A stretch of 64,000 nucleotides of DNA from Planctomycetota bacterium (GCA_947484275.1 CANKOY010000011.1:17611-81610), one strand, 5' to 3'; shown: positions 37,320-47,397, counted from the stretch's first letter. Notes: generated from the sequence alone by a model not told the origin. Numbers and translations are program-made.

Positions 37320-39140
37320 TTGAACGCCAGTCTTCTCCTCGCCATCGCCACGCTCGCGCTGGTCATCGGGCCGCTCCTCGAGCGGCTTGCGCGCAATCAG
37401 CCGCGCATCGCGGGCCTCGTCGATGGCTTGACCGTGGGTGGGATCGTGGTCGTGGCGCTCTTGCATTTGATGCCTGAGTCCACAGCGCACCTTGGCCTGT
37501 GGGCGCCGCTTCTGCTCTTGGTGGGGCTGTACCTGCCGCTGATCACGGAACGCGCCCTGGTCAAGCGCTGGCAGGGGTGGCGGATCACGGTGGGGGCCCT
37601 GATCCTGGTTCTGTTTGTCGCGCACCTTTTGGTGGAGGGCGCGGCACTGGCTTCCACCGCGAACAACGAGCGGCTGGCCCTGGCGACCGTAATTGTCGTC
37701 GCTGGCCACAACCTGCCCCTGGGAGTGCTGCTCTGGGGGCAGACTCGCCGGCGCTTCGGACGCGCGTGGTCCATGGTCGTGATCGGCGCCGTGGCCGCGA
37801 TCACCTGGTTTGGCCCGCTGCTGCCGATCAATTCTCTGGCGTTTTCGGCAATGTGTTCCGCGCTGCTTGCGGGCGGACTGCTGCACTTGGTGCTGCAACA
37901 CGATTCCGGCCCGACGGAACCGGCGGACCGCGCGGTGCGCAGTACCTGGGGCGCGATCGGCGCCGTGGGGGCGGCGTGGATCCTGATCGTCTACCTCGGC
38001 GCCCACGAGGAGGGGCACTCCGACCACGCCCACGGCGGTGCGGAGTTGCACCTGGAGTTCATGGATCTGTTCCTTGAGACCGCGCCACTGCTGCTTCTGG
38101 GCGTGATCGGCGCAGGATTGATCGAGGCCTTCCTGCCCGACGTGGCCACGCGCTGGCTTGCGCGCGGATCGAGCTTGAGCCAGACCCTGCGCGGCGTCGC
38201 TGTGGGCGCGCCGATGCCGGTGTGCTCCTGCGGCATCCTGCCGATCTACCGGGCACTGATCCAACGCGGCGTTCCAGCTACCGCGGCCATGGCTCTGCTC
38301 GTATCGGCGCCGGAAATTGGCATCGATTCCATCGTGCTTTCCTTCGCCTTGCTCGGCGGCGAAACCACGTTGGTGCGCGTCTTGTGTGCGCTGATCCTGG
38401 CCATCGTGATCGGCTGGTTTGTGGGACGCATGGCCGCGCGCAGTGGGCCCGCCGCGGTCGAGGGCCCTGCGCTCAAGCGACCGCCGCCTGGAATTGCCGG
38501 CGTGGCGCGCGGCCTGTACGAGACTTGGTCACACCTTGGCCCGTGGATCCTCTTGGGGCTCTTCGCCACGGTGTTCTTCAAGCCACTGATGACCAGCGAC
38601 GCCACTGCCTGGGCGCGTTCGATCGCCCCGTGGCAGCAGGTGATCGTGCTCAGTCTCGTGGGCATGCCGTCGTACATATGCGCCACGGCGGCGACGCCCT
38701 TTGCGGCGCTGCTGCTCGTCAGCGGCTTCAGCCCAGGCGCCGTGCTCGCTTTCCTGTTGACGGGGCCGGCCACGAACTGGACCACGTTCATGGCCCTGCG
38801 CCAGTTGCACTCGACGCGCGTGGCCCTGGCCTTTGCGGGGACCGCGTTGGTGGCGACCTTTGCATTGGGCGTCAGCGTCAACGCGCTCTTCTCCACCGAG
38901 AGTCTCGCGCCCGCGGATCACGCCGAGCATTCCGCCGGACCCGTGGCCCTCATCAGCGCGGGACTCCTTTGTGCCCTGACCCTGTGGGTGCTGATCAAGG
39001 AGGGCCCGCGCGGTTTTCTGTCGCAGTTGACGCCCGGAGGCGATGCCCACGATCACGGCCCGCCGTCGAGCCACGGCCCAGACGACAAGGGATCCGCAGG
39101 GCACGGGCACGAGCACAACAAGCATTGCGCCGGCACCTGA
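37320..39140 (+). CDS. ZIP-like domain fused to SO_0444/DUF318-type Cu/Zn efflux permease
   Basis: This is a polytopic membrane protein of about 606 residues. The first 220 residues resemble a ZIP metal transporter, with ALLHLMPE, a TM4-like HLLVEGAALA and a TM5-like AGHNLPLG motif. A histidine-rich loop (EEGHSDHAHGG) follows, then a DUF318/ArsP-2 permease with the PMPVCSCGILPIYRALIQRG and SAPEIGIDSI motifs and a second copy-like GMPSYICATAATPFA. The tail ends in a His/Asp-rich metal-binding stretch (GHGHEHNKHC). It probably moves Zn or Cu across the inner membrane. The start is uncertain: TTG 37320 gives the first TM directly and GTG 37269 is the alternative. It is monocistronic. Confidence 0.8.
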   Translation: MNASLLLAIATLALVIGPLLERLARNQPRIAGLVDGLTVGGIVVVALLHLMPESTAHLGLWAPLLLLVGLYLPLITERALVKRWQGWRITVGALILVLFVAHLLVEGAALASTANNERLALATVIVVAGHNLPLGVLLWGQTRRRFGRAWSMVVIGAVAAITWFGPLLPINSLAFSAMCSALLAGGLLHLVLQHDSGPTEPADRAVRSTWGAIGAVGAAWILIVYLGAHEEGHSDHAHGGAELHLEFMDLFLETAPLLLLGVIGAGLIEAFLPDVATRWLARGSSLSQTLRGVAVGAPMPVCSCGILPIYRALIQRGVPATAAMALLVSAPEIGIDSIVLSFALLGGETTLVRVLCALILAIVIGWFVGRMAARSGPAAVEGPALKRPPPGIAGVARGLYETWSHLGPWILLGLFATVFFKPLMTSDATAWARSIAPWQQVIVLSLVGMPSYICATAATPFAALLLVSGFSPGAVLAFLLTGPATNWTTFMALRQLHSTRVALAFAGTALVATFALGVSVNALFSTESLAPADHAEHSAGPVALISAGLLCALTLWVLIKEGPRGFLSQLTPGGDAHDHGPPSSHGPDDKGSAGHGHEHNKHCAGT

Positions 39141-39151
39141 TCTCGCAGCCC

Positions 39152-39373
39152 GTTGAAAAAGTCCCTACTACGGCAAGACGTGCTTCGGCGCCGCGTCGTT
39201 GCGCTCGGAAAGTCGTGCTCCGTGGCCAGGAAGGCCGCACCCCACTGCGAAGGCTCCGCAGGAGCCTTCACTGCGAGCGCTTCGCGCTCTAACGCGGGGA
39301 CCCCTGCGCAACTTTCTGTCGCGCTCCTTGCTCCGCCTTCGCACGCCTTGCCTCGCGACGGGACTTTTTCAAC
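39152..39373. repeat. 222-bp MITE-like element with 14-bp perfect terminal inverted repeats
   Basis: The ends GTTGAAAAAGTCCC (39152-39165) and GGGACTTTTTCAAC (39360-39373) are perfect inverted repeats. The similarity continues inward imperfectly for about 25 bp (GGCAAG-CGTGC). In the middle a 9-bp perfect hairpin, GAAGGCTCC-GCA-GGAGCCTTC, spans 39249-39269. There is no coding capacity. Such ends resemble those of some IS-derived miniature elements; no flanking target duplication was confirmed. Confidence 0.75.
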
Positions 39374-39379
39374 AGACTC

Positions 39380-39559
39380 CTAGCGGTCCGCAACGACCAG
39401 TTCGGGAGCAGGCTTCGCCCCCCTTCGCCGCCCTCTTCGCAATGGGGCTGCTTTGCTCCTCCTCGGCGTATACCGGCGGATACGCGATCGTCGTCGCGCC
39501 TTGCCCGGCGAGGAAGGACGACGAATCCTGCTCGCGAACTGGTCCCTACAGCCCACTAG
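39380..39559. repeat. 180-bp palindromic element adjoining the MITE-like element
   Basis: Arms of 33 bp at 39380-39412 and 39527-39559 are inverted repeats matching at 26 of 33 positions, with a core of 16 of 17 (ACCAGTTCGSGAGCAGG). The element starts six bases after the first palindrome ends. It codes for nothing convincing. From about 39560 to 39852 the DNA is GC-rich and should include the fusA promoter; no clear box is seen. Confidence 0.65.
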
Positions 39560-39852
39560 TCGCCCGCCGAACGAGTCCCCCCCTGCGGCAAACGTCGCCG
39601 CGCCGTCGCGCGCTCTGCCTCGCTGCGGGACTCCCTCGAAGGACTCCCAGGCCTCGCCAAGCCCCAAGTCCGACGCGCTGACTTGACCCCTGGGGTGCGC
39701 TCGCTACCTTATTCGCCCTCCGGAGTCTCCACAGCCCGACCGCGGTCCGGCCGAGACTTCGAAGGATTCCATTTTCGGTCGGCCTTGAATTCCGACCCGA
39801 TTCCACGTTGGAGCCCGTCCGGGTTTCCGCCGTTCAACTCTCCTCGACGCCC

Positions 39853-41979
39853 ATGCCGCCGACCGTCATCACCCAAAAGCCCGTCAACAACTCGCCGACC
39901 GCCAAGCGGCTGTGCTCCCACCGCAACATCGGGATCATGGCGCACATCGATGCGGGAAAGACGACGGTCACTGAGCGGATCCTCTTCCTGACGAAGAAGA
40001 TCCACAAGATCGGCGAGGTCCACGACGGTGAGACCACGATGGACTACCTGGAGGAGGAGCGCAAACGCGGGATCACGATCCAGTCCGCCGCCACCAGCGC
40101 CGAGTGGCGCGGCCACTCGATCAACATCATCGACACTCCCGGGCACGTGGACTTCACCGCCGAAGTGGAGCGCTCCCTGCGCGTGCTCGACGGCGCCGTT
40201 GCGGTGTTCGACGGCGTCAACGGCGTTGAGGCCCAGTCCGAGACCGTCTGGCGCCAGGCGGACCGCTACAAGGTTCCGCGCCTGTGCTTCATCAACAAGC
40301 TCGACCGCACCGGCGCTGACTTCAACTACTCGGTGCAGACCATCATCGATCGTCTCGGTGCGCGCCCCGTACCGATTCAGATGCCGGTGGGCATGGAGAA
40401 AAACTTCCGCGGCATCGTCGACCTGGTGACGATGCGCTACTACGAATTCATCGGCGACGACAACAAGCAGGAGACGCTGGAGTCCGACGTCCCCGCTGAC
40501 GTCCTCGATGAAGCCAAGGCCGCCCGTCACAAGATGCTCGAGGCCGCCGCGGAGAACGACGAGCAACTGCTCGACATGTTCGTCGAAGACAAGGAAATGC
40601 CCGCGGATTTGGTGCTCGCGGCCCTGCGGCGCGCCACCATTGCGATGCAGATCACGCCGGTGGTCTGTGGGTCGGCGCTCAAGCACAAGGGCGTGAATTT
40701 CCTGCTCGACGCGGTGATCAACCTGCTTCCCCATCCCCAGGACCTGCCGCCGATCATGGGCACCCTGCCGCGCTCCGACGAGGCGGTCGTGCGCTCTGTG
40801 GACGACGCTGAGCCGATGTGTCTCCTGGCGTTCAAGACGATCGCCGAGCCCACCGGCGACTTGACTTTCGTGCGCGTGTACTCGGGCGTGCTCAGCGCCT
40901 CGACGCGCGTGCTCAACCCGCGCACGGGCAAGAACGAGCGCATCGGCCGGGTCGTGCGCATGCACGCCAACAAGCGCGAGCCGATCGACGAACTGCGCTG
41001 CGGCGACATCGCGGCAGTGGTCGGTCTCAAGAACACGTACACGGGCGACACCCTGTGCGATGAGGACAAGCCGATCCAGCTGTCCAAGATCCAGTTCCCC
41101 GAAGCCGTCATTGCCATGTCCCTCGAGCCCAAGAAGTCGTCTGACCGCGACAAGCTCGGCGAGATCATCGGCCGCATGATGCGCGAGGATCCGACCTTCC
41201 GCGCCCAGACCAACGAAGCCACGGGCGAGTTGGTCATCTCAGGGATGGGCGAGTTGCACCTCGAGGTGATCACGCACCGGATCCAGAACGATCACAAGTG
41301 CGACGTCGTCACCGGCAAGCCCAAGGTGGCCTACAAACAGCGCCTGGCGCGCAACGTCGAAACCGAAGCGCGCTTCATCCGCCAGTCCGGTGGACGCGGG
41401 CAGTTCGCCGTGATCTGGGTGCGTTTCGAGGCCGCATCGACCGAGGGCGGCGGGTTCGAATTCGTCGATGGCATCAAGGGCGGATCCGTTCCGCGCGAGT
41501 ACATCCCCGCCGTGGAGAAGGGCCTGACCGAGGGCTTCAACTCCGGTGGCCGCACAGGCTTTCCCTTCGTCAACGTCCGCGCGACATTGTTCGACGGCAA
41601 GTACCACGACGTGGACTCCAGTGAAATGTCGTTCCAGTCGGCCGGCGTGCTGGCCTTCCGCCAGGCGGCGGACGGCAACGTCTCGCTGCTCGAGCCGATC
41701 ATGAAGATCGAAGTGCGCGTGCCCGAGGAATACATGGGCGGCGTCGTGGGCGACCTGAACAGCCGCCGCGGCGAGGTCAGCGATGTGGACGCCCTGGGCA
41801 ACTTGCGGATTATCCGCGCCCTGGTGCCGATCGCGGAGATGTTCGCCTACTCGTCCGCCCTTCGCGGGGCGACGCAGGGCCGTGGCTCTTACGCCATGGA
41901 ACTTCACGAGTACCGCGACGTGCCGCGCAACATCGCCGAGAAGATCCTCGACTCGAAGCGCGAGCCCGAGAAAGACTGA
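39853..41979 (+). CDS. fusA: Elongation factor G
   Basis: The 708-residue translational GTPase drives ribosomal translocation. GTPase motifs are G1 AHIDAGKTT near residue 30, G2 ERKRGITI, G3 DTPGHVD, G4 NKLD and G5 CGSALKHKG. Domain IV carries the typical [22 protein letters not shown] segment and domain V the [17 protein letters not shown] motif. ATG 39853 (PPTVITQ) gives a slightly extended N-terminus before [11 protein letters not shown]. It is not in a str operon here (no rpsL, rpsG or tuf nearby), so it may be one of several EF-G copies. The PQQ-like gene follows by 39 bp. Confidence 0.96.
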   Translation: MPPTVITQKPVNNSPTAKRLCSHRNIGIMAHIDAGKTTVTERILFLTKKIHKIGEVHDGETTMDYLEEERKRGITIQSAATSAEWRGHSINIIDTPGHVDFTAEVERSLRVLDGAVAVFDGVNGVEAQSETVWRQADRYKVPRLCFINKLDRTGADFNYSVQTIIDRLGARPVPIQMPVGMEKNFRGIVDLVTMRYYEFIGDDNKQETLESDVPADVLDEAKAARHKMLEAAAENDEQLLDMFVEDKEMPADLVLAALRRATIAMQITPVVCGSALKHKGVNFLLDAVINLLPHPQDLPPIMGTLPRSDEAVVRSVDDAEPMCLLAFKTIAEPTGDLTFVRVYSGVLSASTRVLNPRTGKNERIGRVVRMHANKREPIDELRCGDIAAVVGLKNTYTGDTLCDEDKPIQLSKIQFPEAVIAMSLEPKKSSDRDKLGEIIGRMMREDPTFRAQTNEATGELVISGMGELHLEVITHRIQNDHKCDVVTGKPKVAYKQRLARNVETEARFIRQSGGRGQFAVIWVRFEAASTEGGGFEFVDGIKGGSVPREYIPAVEKGLTEGFNSGGRTGFPFVNVRATLFDGKYHDVDSSEMSFQSAGVLAFRQAADGNVSLLEPIMKIEVRVPEEYMGGVVGDLNSRRGEVSDVDALGNLRIIRALVPIAEMFAYSSALRGATQGRGSYAMELHEYRDVPRNIAEKILDSKREPEKD

Positions 41980-42018
41980 GCCCGTGGCCGCCCTCCCGGC
42001 GGCGGAGCGAACGCACCC

Positions 42019-43035
42019 ATGACACGCACAGCACGCCGGCGCTGGAGTCGCGAGCTCCAGTTCGAAGTGGACGGAATTGCCGTGGGCCCCAACGGTCCGG
42101 TGCTCGTGCACGTCTACGAACCGCCGGCGGGCGAGCGCTGGATCGACGCCGCAATCCCCGGAAAACTCGGGGCGCTCGATCGCAACAGCGGCGAAATCCT
42201 GTGGGTTTCGCCCTGCGAAGTGGGCTACGGCCGCGGCTTCGGCGCGGGTTTTGGACCCCAGGAAGACGCGATCGTCGTCGGGCCCTCGGCCAACGGCCAT
42301 CGCATCGTGCGCATGGCGCTCGCCAGCGGCGAGTTGCGCGATGCGCGCGCGATTCCGGCCTTCGACGATGCGATCATTTTCGATGACATCGCGGTGACGG
42401 CGTCCAAGCGACGCGTCATGGCGATCGACACGCGCACCTTGCAGGAGCGCTGGAGCTACTCCAAGGACAACGAGCGCTACCACAACATCGCGCGCGAGGG
42501 CGGACGCGTGTTCGTGGTCGCTTCAAACGAGAAGACGAAGAAACAGGGCCTGATCGTGCTCGACGCGAAGAGCGGCAAGTTCGACTGTTCGCTGTTGCCC
42601 GCGGAGCAACCTGTGATTCACGACCTGGCCACCGATCCCCGGGGCTTGACCGTTCTGCTCGACAACTTGACCGCCGCCCTGCCGCGCGAGGCTCTGATCG
42701 AGTACTTGCGCAAGGAAGAGGATCAAGAACTCGGCGCCGGACTGGCGCTCGTGGCGCTGGATCCGCGCGCAAGAGCCGGTGATGCGCCGCTGTGGTACGA
42801 GGCCCTGGAGACCGAGGAAGACGGCGAATTCCCCGAAGTGGCCGTCCACGCCGACGCTGGGCGCCTGTACGTGGTCAAGGGCGCGCTGCTGGAGGCGCGC
42901 GATGGCCTGAGCGGCCGTCTGCTTGACCAATGGGCCGTCCCGGGCCTCGACGAGCGCGTGGCGTGGTCCGTGGCCCAGGGCGCGTGCCTGGTGGCGGAAG
43001 AGACGCGCGTCTCCATTTTCGAACTGCCCGCCTGA
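42019..43035 (+). CDS. Cytosolic PQQ-like beta-propeller protein
   Basis: The 338-residue protein has no signal peptide and consists of blade-like repeats: GKLGALDRNSGEILWVS, RVMAIDTRTLQERWSYS, LIVLDAKSGKFDC, ALLEARDGLSGRLLDQW. These match the A-x-D-x-x-T/S-G-x-x-x-W pattern of quinoprotein-type propellers. No catalytic residues or metal ligands for a true PQQ dehydrogenase are seen, so a binding role is likely. It follows fusA closely on the same strand, but a link to translation is not shown. Confidence 0.7.
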   Translation: MTRTARRRWSRELQFEVDGIAVGPNGPVLVHVYEPPAGERWIDAAIPGKLGALDRNSGEILWVSPCEVGYGRGFGAGFGPQEDAIVVGPSANGHRIVRMALASGELRDARAIPAFDDAIIFDDIAVTASKRRVMAIDTRTLQERWSYSKDNERYHNIAREGGRVFVVASNEKTKKQGLIVLDAKSGKFDCSLLPAEQPVIHDLATDPRGLTVLLDNLTAALPREALIEYLRKEEDQELGAGLALVALDPRARAGDAPLWYEALETEEDGEFPEVAVHADAGRLYVVKGALLEARDGLSGRLLDQWAVPGLDERVAWSVAQGACLVAEETRVSIFELPA

Positions 43036-43235
43036 GCGAGCGTCGCGACGCCTGACGTACACGCGGTCTAGCGCCGCGCGCGGCCGCGCCGGCCCAGGCA
43101 ATTTCGCGGCACCTCGCGCCAGCCTTTCCCGTCCAATCGCGAACGGGGTATCCTGTTCGGCCCAAGTTTCCGTTTTCCCGCCAGCTCGGCGGCGTCTCCG
43201 CACTCGCGTGCGAGAGGCCTCGCCTCACTCGACCC

Positions 43236-43240
43236 AGGAG
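43236..43240 (+). promoter_or_regulatory. Ribosome binding site for the GTG start of tex
   Basis: AGGAG lies 7 bases before GTG 43248 and fixes the tex start; such sites are uncommon in this window. Confidence 0.65.
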
Positions 43241-43247
43241 TCAACCT

Positions 43248-46133
43248 GTGACCTCCCCCAAGATCGTTGCGCAAATCTCCCGCGAATTCTCGGCACGGCC
43301 TGAGCACATCCACGCCGCCCTGGAGATGCTCGACATCGGCATGCTGGCGCCGTTCATCAGCCACGTTCGGCGCGAGCCTTGCGGAGTGATGAGTGAGAGC
43401 TTCGTGCGGCGCATCGCCCACCGGCGCACGGAGCTTGAGGAACTCGATCGCCGCCGCGCCACGATCATGCGCATGGTCGAGGCCAGTGCGACGTCCACGC
43501 CTGCGGACCTCGAGCGGGTCGACAATTGCATGGACCGTTTCGAGCTCGAGGACCTGTTCGTGCCCCATCGCCGGCCTGAGCTGGAAGTGCAGCACGCCCT
43601 CGATCGCGGCCTGGGCAAATTGGCCGACCTGCTGGTCGAGCCGATGCCGCGGCCCGCGAAGGTCGTCGAGGATGAAGCCAAGCAGGAGCTCGATGCGGCC
43701 GCGGCAGAATCCTCGGCGGAGGCGGCGGATGAAGCCAGCGCTGCAGCCGAGGCTGCCCAGCACATCGATGGCGGCGACGCTGCACATCACGTGACTGAGG
43801 AGGAACACGGCGGCGACTCGAACGATTCCGGCAGCGAATCGGAGTCGACGCCAGAAGTCCACGCCGCGGACGGCGCCACCTGGGAAGGCCGGCCCGAGAA
43901 GGTGGACGAGGAAGGCTCGAGTGTTTCCGAGCCGTCGAACACGCCGGAAATCGTGCCGCTCACCGATCACGTCGAGCTGACTCCGGCACTGGCGCGGGCC
44001 TGCGCGCCCTTCGTCAACCCCGACCGTGGTATCCACACTGAAGCCGAGGCCCTGTCGGGAGCCATGCGCATCCTCTCCGATCGCCTCGGCCGCGACGCGC
44101 GCCTGCGCGGGCTCGTGCGCCGACTGCTTCGCAAGCACGGCGTGCTTTCCGTGCGCGCCTCGGGCCGCGAGGGGAAGGTCGGCCGCCACAAGCCGCTCTT
44201 GAAGTTGCGCCAACCGGTGCGCCAAGTCCAAGGCCATCGCCTGCTGGCAGTGCGTCAGGCGCAAAAGGAACGGGCGGTCACGACGGTGATCACGCTCGAC
44301 GTGCGGCAGGTGCTGCCCAAGGTGCGCTCGGCCCTCGGCCGTCACACACATCCGGACTTTGCAAACGTGCTGGACATCATCGCGCGACAGTCACTGGAAC
44401 GTCGGCTCCTGCCGGTGGTCGAGGCCGACGTGCGCCTGGAACTCAAGGAGCGCGCGGACGAAGAAGCGCTGCGCTTCCTTGCCCAGCACCTGCGCGAAAT
44501 GCTGCTCTCGCCGATCTGGGGACCCTACCCGGTGGTCGGCGTGGATGTCGGCCCCAAGGGCGACCTCACCCTGTGCGCCATCGATGCACATGGCCAGCCC
44601 GTCTCGAAGGGGCGCACCCTGGAGGATGGCACCGTCGAAACCGTGTCCGCCGTGCGCCTCGAATTGGAGGGCAAGGACGACGCTGCTCTGGCCGCGGAAT
44701 TGGAAGCAGGCCTGGGCCTGCTTGGCGAAACTGCGATGCGCATGTTTGCCTTCGGACATGGCAAGAACATGCGCGCAGGCCTGACGCGCTTCCGCCAGAT
44801 CCTGCGCGCCGGCGGACGCGAAGATTCCTTCGCCTTCATCGTCAATGACTCAGGTCTGTCGAGCTACGCGAACTCGGAACTGGCTCGCTCGGAACTTGCG
44901 AACTTCTCCGTTCCGCAGCGCATGGCCATCAGCCTGGGCCGCCGACTTCAGGATCCTCTGGGCGAATTCCTGAAGGTCGACCCGCGCCACCTCGGTGTGG
45001 GCTCGGAGCAGGGACTGGTCAGCAAGGCCAATGTGCGCCGCGTCTTCAACGACGCCATTCAATCCGCGGCGTCGCTGGTGGGTTGTGATGTCAACCGCGC
45101 CAGTCCGATGTTCCTGGAGCACCTGCCCGGCCTCGATCGCGAGGCCGCCAAGCGCATCGTGGCACGCCGCGCCGAGAGGCCGTTCGAAAGCCGCGAAGAA
45201 TTGCGCCAGGACGGTCTGCTCAACGAAGGTCAGTGGATCAACTCGATCGCATACCTGCGCATCAAGGGGTCCACCGAGCCGCTTGACGCCACAGCGCTGC
45301 ACCCCGAGCAATACGAGCTCGCCCGGCGCGTGATCGAGGCCGGCGGAGTCAGCGTCGCGGAAGCACTGGGTAGCCCGGGCTCCACCAAGGGCATGCGTCG
45401 CGCCGACTTCGGCGTCGACGACCTCACCTGGCGCGACTTGATGCGCGAGATCTCTTTCCCGGGCCGCGATGGTCGACTGCGCTTGTTCGCCGTGCGACTG
45501 ATCGATCCGGCGACTGATCCGGTGACCCTGGTTCCCGGCCGCACCCTGGAGGGCGTCGTCACAAACGTCGCCAGCTTCGGCGCGTTCGTGGACGTGGGAC
45601 TGGCCCAGGACGCGATGATCCACATCAGCGAGATGTCGGATCGCTACGTGCGCGATGCGCGCGAAATCCTGGCCGTGGGACGCACCGTGCGCGTGCGCAT
45701 CGTGGATCCCTCGACCCAGCGCATGGCGGTCAGCCTCAAGAATGTGGCCGAGCCCGAGCGCGAGCCGCGCAAGGAACGCGCTCCGCGTGCTCCGCGCCCG
45801 GAAGGCGAAGGCGGCGATCGTGGCGAAGGCTCAGGCCAGCGCGGCGCTCGTCCGCGGGGCAATTGGCGCGACAAGGAACCGCGCAAGCCCGAGGCCCCGG
45901 TGCGCGCCGCGGTTTCGCGCCGCGACGGACTAGGCAGTTCAGGCGGCGGGCGCAAGGAGCGCTTCGGGGGTGGGGGTGGCGGCGGCCGCGGAGGTCCCAA
46001 GCGCGACCGCGACGACCGCCGCGACGACTCCTACGATCCCCAGGCTGTGCGCGATGCCTCCAAGGGCGTCGAGAACAAGCCCCTCGCAGGGCTGAAGTCC
46101 TTGATCAAGCCCGCGCCTCCCGCGGGCGGATGA
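43248..46133 (+). CDS. tex: Tex-family RNA-binding transcription accessory protein
   Basis: The 961-residue protein follows the Tex layout. It has an N-terminal helical domain (LEDLFVPHRRPELEVQH), a YqgF/RNase H-like domain beginning VVGVDVGPKGDL near residue 424, a helix-hairpin-helix pair (LPGLDREAAKRIVARR near 625, VAEALGSPG), and an S1 RNA-binding domain (GRTLEGVVTNVASFGAFVDVG, residues about 764-835). It is longer than usual because of an acidic Ala/Glu-rich insert at about 138-238 and an Arg/Gly/Asp-rich tail from 837 (GGGGGGGRGG). The tail resembles RGG-type RNA-binding extensions. It is transcribed alone; a hairpin follows the stop. Confidence 0.93.
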   Translation: MTSPKIVAQISREFSARPEHIHAALEMLDIGMLAPFISHVRREPCGVMSESFVRRIAHRRTELEELDRRRATIMRMVEASATSTPADLERVDNCMDRFELEDLFVPHRRPELEVQHALDRGLGKLADLLVEPMPRPAKVVEDEAKQELDAAAAESSAEAADEASAAAEAAQHIDGGDAAHHVTEEEHGGDSNDSGSESESTPEVHAADGATWEGRPEKVDEEGSSVSEPSNTPEIVPLTDHVELTPALARACAPFVNPDRGIHTEAEALSGAMRILSDRLGRDARLRGLVRRLLRKHGVLSVRASGREGKVGRHKPLLKLRQPVRQVQGHRLLAVRQAQKERAVTTVITLDVRQVLPKVRSALGRHTHPDFANVLDIIARQSLERRLLPVVEADVRLELKERADEEALRFLAQHLREMLLSPIWGPYPVVGVDVGPKGDLTLCAIDAHGQPVSKGRTLEDGTVETVSAVRLELEGKDDAALAAELEAGLGLLGETAMRMFAFGHGKNMRAGLTRFRQILRAGGREDSFAFIVNDSGLSSYANSELARSELANFSVPQRMAISLGRRLQDPLGEFLKVDPRHLGVGSEQGLVSKANVRRVFNDAIQSAASLVGCDVNRASPMFLEHLPGLDREAAKRIVARRAERPFESREELRQDGLLNEGQWINSIAYLRIKGSTEPLDATALHPEQYELARRVIEAGGVSVAEALGSPGSTKGMRRADFGVDDLTWRDLMREISFPGRDGRLRLFAVRLIDPATDPVTLVPGRTLEGVVTNVASFGAFVDVGLAQDAMIHISEMSDRYVRDAREILAVGRTVRVRIVDPSTQRMAVSLKNVAEPEREPRKERAPRAPRPEGEGGDRGEGSGQRGARPRGNWRDKEPRKPEAPVRAAVSRRDGLGSSGGGRKERFGGGGGGGRGGPKRDRDDRRDDSYDPQAVRDASKGVENKPLAGLKSLIKPAPPAGG

Positions 46134-46148
46134 TCGAACGCGTTCGCA

Positions 46149-46175
46149 TCAGGAGCGCAGACCTCTGGCTCCTGA
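46149..46175 (+). terminator. Hairpin downstream of tex, possible terminator
   Basis: A perfect 8-bp inverted repeat TCAGGAGC / GCTCCTGA with an 11-nt loop begins 16 bp after the tex stop. There is no T-run, so it may act with Rho or as an mRNA 3' stabiliser. A 35-codon frame starting at ATG 46130 runs through it but looks incidental. Confidence 0.45.
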
Positions 46176-46353
46176 CTGCGCAGCGCAAGGTCTTGCTGGT
46201 CTTCCAGGAAGGCCGCAGCCTGCTGCTGATGCTCTGAAGGAGCCTGTGGGGCATGGGCGCCGCGGGCCCTAGCGCCGGACATCTGCGCGCGAGTCCTTCG
46301 CGCACCTGGCCAGCACGCGCTCTGCCACGCCTCGGGCCCTTTTCAACCGACGG

Positions 46354-47397
46354 TCAGAGGCCTTCGAGGGCCCTGCGCAGCTTCGGATCCGCGAGCAAGG
46401 TCGAGAGCTGAACCAAGCGAGTCTTCGTGTCCATTTCTGACAGTGAGTCCATGGAGGTCGAAGGCGCCTCCACCTCACGCGCCTCCTCGGCGCCGGCAGG
46501 TAGGGCGGATCCGATCGAGCCGACGTCCGGCAGCGATTGAATGGTCACGTCTTCGATTGAATCGAGGACACCCAGGGAGGGCCCTGCAAAGTGGCGCTTG
46601 TTGCCCGACCAATAGCCGGTGGCTCCCAATGCGTTCTCTACTTGGGCCGCCACCTCGCCGCGCAGGGCCGCGACGTGGTTCTCGCCGGCTTGCTGCAAAC
46701 CCTGAACTTGGTTTCGGGCCGAGAGAATCGCGGCTCCCACGTCTTCGAGGTGATCCTGCAGGGCGCCGTACTGGGTCTTGAGGCGTTGCTCGATGCGCAT
46801 GCCGACTTGATCGAGACTCGCGGCAAGGCGGTAGATCGCCTCCTCGGAGCCGGAGTTTTCGTTGGAGGGCATGGCGGCAATCACATCGCGCGTGGAAAGC
46901 GCCACGCGATCCTCGAATTCCTGAAGGGAGTTGGCGACTCCAGATTGCAATCGAACGAGCTCGGACTCGACGCGCACAAGATCCTGACCGGTGCGAATCG
47001 ACTCCTTGGTCAATTGCTCGAGCAGCAGGCGGTCTTCGGCCTGCTCAATGCTCGGCGTGCTCAGTGCGATCTGGCCGCGCCGCAGAAGTGCCATGGAGAT
47101 CAGGATCAGGCCGCCGATGAGGAGCACGCCGCCCTGGACCCCGAGGTCTTTCATGCCAGCGGAAACCTGGGTCAACTTCCAGCTAACCGTCGGACCGATG
47201 GTGAGCGCCGCACCCGCGAGCGCGGAGGTGATTCCGAGGGCCATCATGAACGCGGCGTCGGAACCGGTGTGCGCGCGCGCAGTGGCGGGTGCGCGCGGCG
47301 CGGTTTCAACGCGCGGATTGCGATCGCAGGCCTCGATGACGGCCTGCAGTTCCTCGGCGGAGGGCGGATTGGGTAGTTGGATGTCGCGCGGCTTCAT
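46354..47397 (-). CDS. Membrane protein with long coiled coil, function unknown
   Basis: The 347-residue protein has a cytosolic N-terminus, two transmembrane segments (MALGITSALAGAALTIG near 52-70 and GVLLIGGLILISMALL near 88-104), and then about 150 residues of predicted helix and coiled coil rich in Leu/Glu/Gln (EDRLLLEQLTKESIRTGQDL, LDQVGMRIEQRLKTQ). The C-terminus is Ser/Glu/Ala-rich. It could be a septum, chemosensory-like or scaffold protein, but no methyl-accepting or other signature is present. ATG 47397 has a GGAG about 11 bases upstream. It is divergent from ptsI with 174 bp between. Confidence 0.7.
   Translation of the reverse strand: MKPRDIQLPNPPSAEELQAVIEACDRNPRVETAPRAPATARAHTGSDAAFMMALGITSALAGAALTIGPTVSWKLTQVSAGMKDLGVQGGVLLIGGLILISMALLRRGQIALSTPSIEQAEDRLLLEQLTKESIRTGQDLVRVESELVRLQSGVANSLQEFEDRVALSTRDVIAAMPSNENSGSEEAIYRLAASLDQVGMRIEQRLKTQYGALQDHLEDVGAAILSARNQVQGLQQAGENHVAALRGEVAAQVENALGATGYWSGNKRHFAGPSLGVLDSIEDVTIQSLPDVGSIGSALPAGAEEAREVEAPSTSMDSLSEMDTKTRLVQLSTLLADPKLRRALEGL

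Noticed and set aside
46130..46237. 35-codon frame starting at ATGA over the tex stop
   Set aside because: It has a plausible coupled start, but the sequence is made largely of a hairpin arm and shows no homologue-like pattern.
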